Part shown: piece by piece, positions 6,785 through 8,891 of the stretch
Layout: every line of letters starts with the position of its first letter
How positions within the stretch are numbered: the first letter of the stretch is position 1
Assembly (NCBI GenBank): GCA_900553865.1
Contig: USFC01000065.1
Coordinates: forward strand, 1-8,891
Source: an uncultured Clostridium sp.
GTDB lineage: Bacteria; Bacillota; Clostridia; TANB77; CAG-508
Direction of reading: 5' to 3'
Length of the DNA: 8,891 bases
Notes under the pieces: generated by a model
What the model was told of the DNA's origin: nothing
The model's database searches: none
What the model saw: the letters and a program-made list of their open reading frames with translations, nothing else
Position numbers and translations under genes: made by a program

Positions 6785-7288
6785 CTTAATTAAAATTATT
6801 ATTTTTTCTTGTGTAGTCTTTTGTGTAGTTTCTTGATTAGATGTTACAATCATCCCATCTACAGCTTCATTTATAGCTTTAAGCATAAATTCAATAAACT
6901 CATTTGAATTTCCTGCATTATTACAATTCATTATCATCTTCAATAGCAAAAGTTAGTATTCCTTGTATCTTTTTTAAATACTCTATAGAATACGGATTCA
7001 CATTGTCAATTCCTTCATAAGTTTTATATGCATTTTTACCTCTTGAATATCTTTTTGTTCTTCTATAACCGCTTTTTCATTTATTACAGTTTCAACTTGA
7101 AACAATGATAATTGATTATTTTCAATATCTAAAGATGAATGTATTGACTGTATTCTTGTTTTCCTTCTTAATTCTGGAAATCTATTTGAACTTTCAAAAT
7201 AATTAGCTTCTCCTATTTCTTCCATTATGCTTGTTGCTAAATTTAACATTTTATCTGTTATTATATATGGTGGGTAATTTATTTCCAT
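6774..7288 (-). pseudogene. Fic family protein remnant: core deleted and frameshifted
   Basis: Three pieces of one Fic protein lie in order on this strand. Fic enzymes transfer AMP to target proteins through an HPFxxGNGR loop. The first piece (from ATG 7288, ribosome binding site GGAAG at 7295-7299) has the N-terminal domain, with FPELRRKTRIQSIHSSLDIE and EEQKDIQEVK. It includes S-x-x-x-E-N (Ser52 to Asn57), which fits the inhibitory-helix motif of class II Fic proteins. A one-base loss in an A run (7033-7037) shifts the frame. The next piece resumes as NAYKTYEGIDNVNPYSIEYL, the segment before the Fic core, and stops soon after FAIEDD (about 6935). The last piece (about 6774-6925) reads NAGNSNEFIEFML then TTQEKIIILIKKNP, the C-terminal helix and the start of a winged-helix tail. 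The active-site loop and roughly 100 or more residues are gone, so no AMP transfer is possible. The 3' end runs into the neighbouring operon terminator. Confidence 0.85.
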
Positions 7289-7313
7289 TTGAAACTTCCA
7301 ATTCCATGTATAT

Positions 7314-7350
7314 TAGAACATAAATAATATTATCTATTATTTATGTTCTA
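7314..7350. repeat. Perfect 16-bp inverted repeat upstream of the fic remnant
   Basis: TAGAACATAAATAATA (7314-7329) is the exact reverse complement of 7335-7350, with TTATC between. It begins 25 bases upstream of the fic start. No T run follows on either strand, so it is not a normal terminator. A possible -10 box for the leftward gene (TATAAA on the minus strand, 7358-7363) would start RNA close to its outer edge. It could then be an operator or a hairpin at the mRNA 5' end. Confidence 0.7.
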
Positions 7351-7420
7351 CGAACTATTTATAAATTGCATCTTCTGTAAGTTTTTTTCATTTTGTTAAT
7401 TTTGTATTTTGCTTTTTTTA

Positions 7421-7462
7421 TAAATTAAAACCTCAAGTTTATCTTCCGAAATACTTGAGGTT
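7421..7462 (-). terminator. Terminator of the tRNA-Leu unit
   Basis: On the minus strand AACCTCAAG and CTTGAGGTT (7454-7462 and 7429-7437) form a 9-bp stem followed by TTTTAATTTA. It lies five bases after the CCA end of the tRNA-Leu copy and marks the end of that transcript. Confidence 0.8.
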
Positions 7463-7466
7463 CTAA

Positions 7467-7539
7467 TGGTGCAGATGGCCGGAATCGAACCGGCACGGTT
7501 TATTCAACCGCAGGATTTTAAGAATTTTACGCCATCTGT
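7467..7539 (-). pseudogene. Defective tRNA-Leu(UAA) lacking its D arm
   Basis: The 3' two-thirds is a normal leucine tRNA: anticodon loop CTTAAAA (UAA), anticodon 3' strand TCCTG, long variable arm CGGTT/AACCG, T arm GCCGG-TTCGATT-CCGGC, acceptor CATCTGC, then ACCA. The 5' end still has CAGATG, which pairs with CATCTG, but the first base gives an A-C mismatch with C72. After GATGGCG, where the D arm and the 5' side of the anticodon stem should be, there is only TAAAATTC. Before the anticodon loop the gene is about 16 bases shorter than clostridial tRNA-Leu(UAA). The RNA is 73 bases instead of about 88. The inserted TAAAATTCT is nearly a copy of the TAAAATCCT that follows, which suggests a slippage or repair event. 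It cannot fold as a cloverleaf and is probably not a working tRNA, though promoter and terminator remain. Confidence 0.8.
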
Positions 7540-7606
7540 TACTTACTATTTTTAAGCACCAATTATTGTTATTTATTACCTTTCAAATTAGCTTAAATGC
7601 AAGGTT

Positions 7607-7615
7607 ATTATAGCA
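7607..7615 (-). promoter_or_regulatory. Promoter of the defective tRNA-Leu
   Basis: Read on the minus strand this is TGCTATAAT, an extended -10 box with a perfect TATAAT, about 68 bases upstream of the tRNA 5' end. A TTGCAT further upstream (7633-7638) is 20 bases away, too far for a standard -35. The surrounding stretch 7541-7760 holds no gene that I can see. Confidence 0.55.
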
Positions 7616-7763
7616 TACTCATTGTTAAATATATGCAAGAGGAACAAAAATCTTTTTTTAAAATTTTGAATTTAGTGTTAGAACTTTTGATAGAATAGCA
7701 GTCTAACTTATTATTGATATTTTAAATATCTATATAACTCAATAATTTACTATTTATATGTTT

Positions 7764-7785
7764 TATGATATAACATATTAGGTGA
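7764..7785 (+). promoter_or_regulatory. -10 box and ribosome binding site of the DUF4238 gene
   Basis: TATGAT (7764-7769) is a likely -10 box, giving a leader of roughly 15 bases. AGGTGA (7780-7785) is the ribosome binding site, five bases before ATG 7791. The in-frame GTG at 7782 lies inside that site, so it is not the start. No clear -35 is visible. Confidence 0.55.
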
Positions 7786-7790
7786 TATCA

Positions 7791-8666
7791 ATGAAAGGTA
7801 CAAAGTATATTCCAAGTAGAAATATAGAAACAATAAAGAATCATTTTCTTCCTAAAAGCTATTTACAACTATTTGAAAGTAAAAATGGTACTATACTTTT
7901 TTATGACAAAAAAACAAATGAAGTTCATAAAGCAACGAAAAATAGTATAGGATTTGAAAAAAATATTTATAATGCCAAAGATAAATTAGGAGAAAAAAGT
8001 TATGAAACATTTTACAAAGAATTTGTAGATGATACTTATTCCAAAATTATAAAAGAAATAATTGCTAGAGCTAATCTTAAAATAACAGAACGACCTTTAG
8101 CATCGCCAATTCTAAAAAATAATATTGCTAAAATAATTATAACACAAATTTCTAGAGTTCCTGATATGATATATCTAATGAAAGATAGTTATACTGAAAC
8201 ATTAGAAAATATAGATAACCAATTAAGTACGTCTGAGGAATTAAAAAAATACTCTGATATAATACAGAAATATAACGATGATGCTTATTATAAAGATATT
8301 GTTTTAGGCATCATGACAGATGAAACAAGAATATATAAATTTTGCAATGAAATATTATCAAAAACATGGATTTTATTTCATAACAAATCATCTATTAAAT
8401 TCCTAACTAGCGATAATCCTATTGTCAGATATAATTATACAACCAAAAATTTGAGAAATGGTATTGCAAGACATGATGTTTTGATTGGCTTCCCTTTAAC
8501 ACCAGAATATTATTTAGTAATTTTACCTAATTCATATTTATTAGGTGGAATACAATTAGAAGCTGACAAGTGCTTTATAATTGGAAATGAATCTTTATCA
8601 ACTATAAATCTTTGGAATGGTTTACAAATCTCTAATTCAACAAGATTTATTTATGGAAATGTTTAA
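7791..8666 (+). CDS. DUF4238 family protein
   Basis: A 291-residue protein without signal peptide or membrane segment, so probably cytoplasmic. The family marks of DUF4238 are present. HFLPKSYLQLFE (residues 18-29) matches the H-x-x-P-x-x-YL-x-x-F entry, followed by the strand TILFYDKKTNEV. KFLTSDNPIV (203-212) matches the conserved [FI]-x-TSDNP segment, and GFPLTPEYYLVILP (233-246) follows it. The biochemical role of the family is not known to me, though members are often strain-specific genes. It has its own promoter, ribosome binding site and terminator and no partner gene. It lies between a broken tRNA and a likely rRNA, which fits an acquired single-gene cargo. Its base composition is as AT-rich as its neighbours, so composition gives no proof of transfer. 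Length is typical of the family and it looks intact. Confidence 0.85.
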   Translation: MKGTKYIPSRNIETIKNHFLPKSYLQLFESKNGTILFYDKKTNEVHKATKNSIGFEKNIYNAKDKLGEKSYETFYKEFVDDTYSKIIKEIIARANLKITERPLASPILKNNIAKIIITQISRVPDMIYLMKDSYTETLENIDNQLSTSEELKKYSDIIQKYNDDAYYKDIVLGIMTDETRIYKFCNEILSKTWILFHNKSSIKFLTSDNPIVRYNYTTKNLRNGIARHDVLIGFPLTPEYYLVILPNSYLLGGIQLEADKCFIIGNESLSTINLWNGLQISNSTRFIYGNV

Positions 8667-8682
8667 TTTAATAATAACATAG

Positions 8683-8718
8683 AAGGTTATATGTAGTAAA
8701 TCTACATATAGCCTTTTT
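8683..8718 (+). terminator. Terminator of the DUF4238 gene
   Basis: AAGGTTATATGTAG (8683-8696) pairs with CTACATATAGCCTT (8702-8715), 14 bp with one wobble pair and a 5-base loop. A run of T to 8718 follows. It lies 16 bases after the stop codon. Confidence 0.9.
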
Positions 8719-8868
8719 ATTGTGCAAAAGAGAAATGCAACACCTCTTAAAAAGTGTTTGGTGTGATGAGCCGATGCTATAAAGTTCATTCGTATTTGTA
8801 TAAGCAGTCTAATTATACAAAGTGCGTGAGTGAGAATTTAGAACACAGACTCACAATAATAAAAGAGT
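8719..8868 (+). other. Non-coding, hairpin-rich leader region
   Basis: No open frame is convincing here. Three inverted repeats stand in series: an ACACC/GGTGT pair at about 8740-8764, TTTGTATAA/TTATACAAA at 8795-8803 and 8813-8821 (perfect 9-bp stem, 9-base loop), and GTGAGT/ACTCAC at 8826-8831 and 8849-8854. A TGCTATAAA at 8775-8783 could be an extended -10 box; transcription from it would carry the last two hairpins into the RNA ahead of the likely 5S rRNA. This would fit an rRNA leader with processing stems. No 23S 3' end is recognisable. Confidence 0.4.
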
Positions 8869-8891
8869 ATTCGGTGGCATATCTTGGTGTG
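8869..8891 (+). rRNA. Probable 5' end of 5S rRNA, cut by the window edge
   Basis: The last bases, TATTCGGTGGC followed by ATATCTTGGTGTG, resemble the start of 5S rRNA: helix I (a ...TCGGTGGC-like strand), a short A/T joint, and then the G-rich 5' strand of helix II. Only 23 bases are visible, so the call rests on recognition of a short motif. The downstream half needed to prove pairing is outside the window. Confidence 0.5.

Noticed and set aside
6641..6949. 102-residue minus-strand frame as an independent gene
   Set aside because: Its first half is the C-terminal end of the Fic remnant; its second half reads through the terminator and antisense to the end of the 360-residue protein gene.
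6998..7288. 96-residue frame as a complete stand-alone antitoxin gene
   Set aside because: The homology continues in the next frame after the A run, so it is a truncated Fic N-terminus; a residual function is kept only as a hypothesis.
7467..7600. Group I intron in tRNA-Leu(UAA)
   Set aside because: This tRNA is a known intron site in other bacteria, but here bases are missing, and only a few extra bases lie before the anticodon loop. There is no room for an intron.
7782..7790. GTG start of the DUF4238 gene
   Set aside because: It lies within the ribosome binding site AGGTGA; ATG 7791 has correct spacing.
8719..8868. 23S rRNA 3' end, RNase P RNA or tmRNA
   Set aside because: None of the conserved segments of these RNAs is recognisable in this stretch.
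1..8891. CRISPR array or complete insertion sequence
   Set aside because: No regularly spaced repeats and no transposase frame were seen on either strand.

Overview
The DNA is very AT-rich. It has clostridial-type ribosome binding sites, Gram-positive sortase and cell-wall-anchor genes, and intrinsic terminators after most units. Together these suggest a low-GC Firmicute of the class Clostridia, possibly gut-associated. The species cannot be named from this window.

Left part (1-1253): the 3' end of an HU-type nucleoid protein gene with its terminator, a short GGACA...TGTCC element resembling a dispersed repeat, and a radical SAM gene of the YhcC/TIGR01212 family. A hairpin that can work in both directions separates this gene from a convergent regulator.

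Middle part (1278-6784): a cell-surface locus. A 575-residue protein with two helix-turn-helix domains and a large unrecognised C-terminal region is transcribed leftwards. Diverging from it is a 508-residue secreted protein with InlB-type B-repeats and a C-terminal NPKTG sorting signal. After a weak hairpin come a class B sortase and a membrane-anchored extracytoplasmic protein, tightly coupled and closed by a strong terminator. The simplest reading is a regulator, its wall-anchored target, the sortase that attaches that target, and an accessory protein of unknown role.

Right part (6774-8891): an eroded accessory region. A leftward fic gene has lost its catalytic core and carries a frameshift. 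A perfect 16-bp inverted repeat lies just upstream of it. Next is a tRNA-Leu(UAA) that keeps its promoter, terminator, variable arm, T arm and CCA but has lost its D arm and the 5' side of its anticodon stem. After that is an intact, independently transcribed DUF4238 gene. The last ~170 bases are non-coding and hairpin-rich, and appear to run into the 5' end of a 5S rRNA cut by the window edge.
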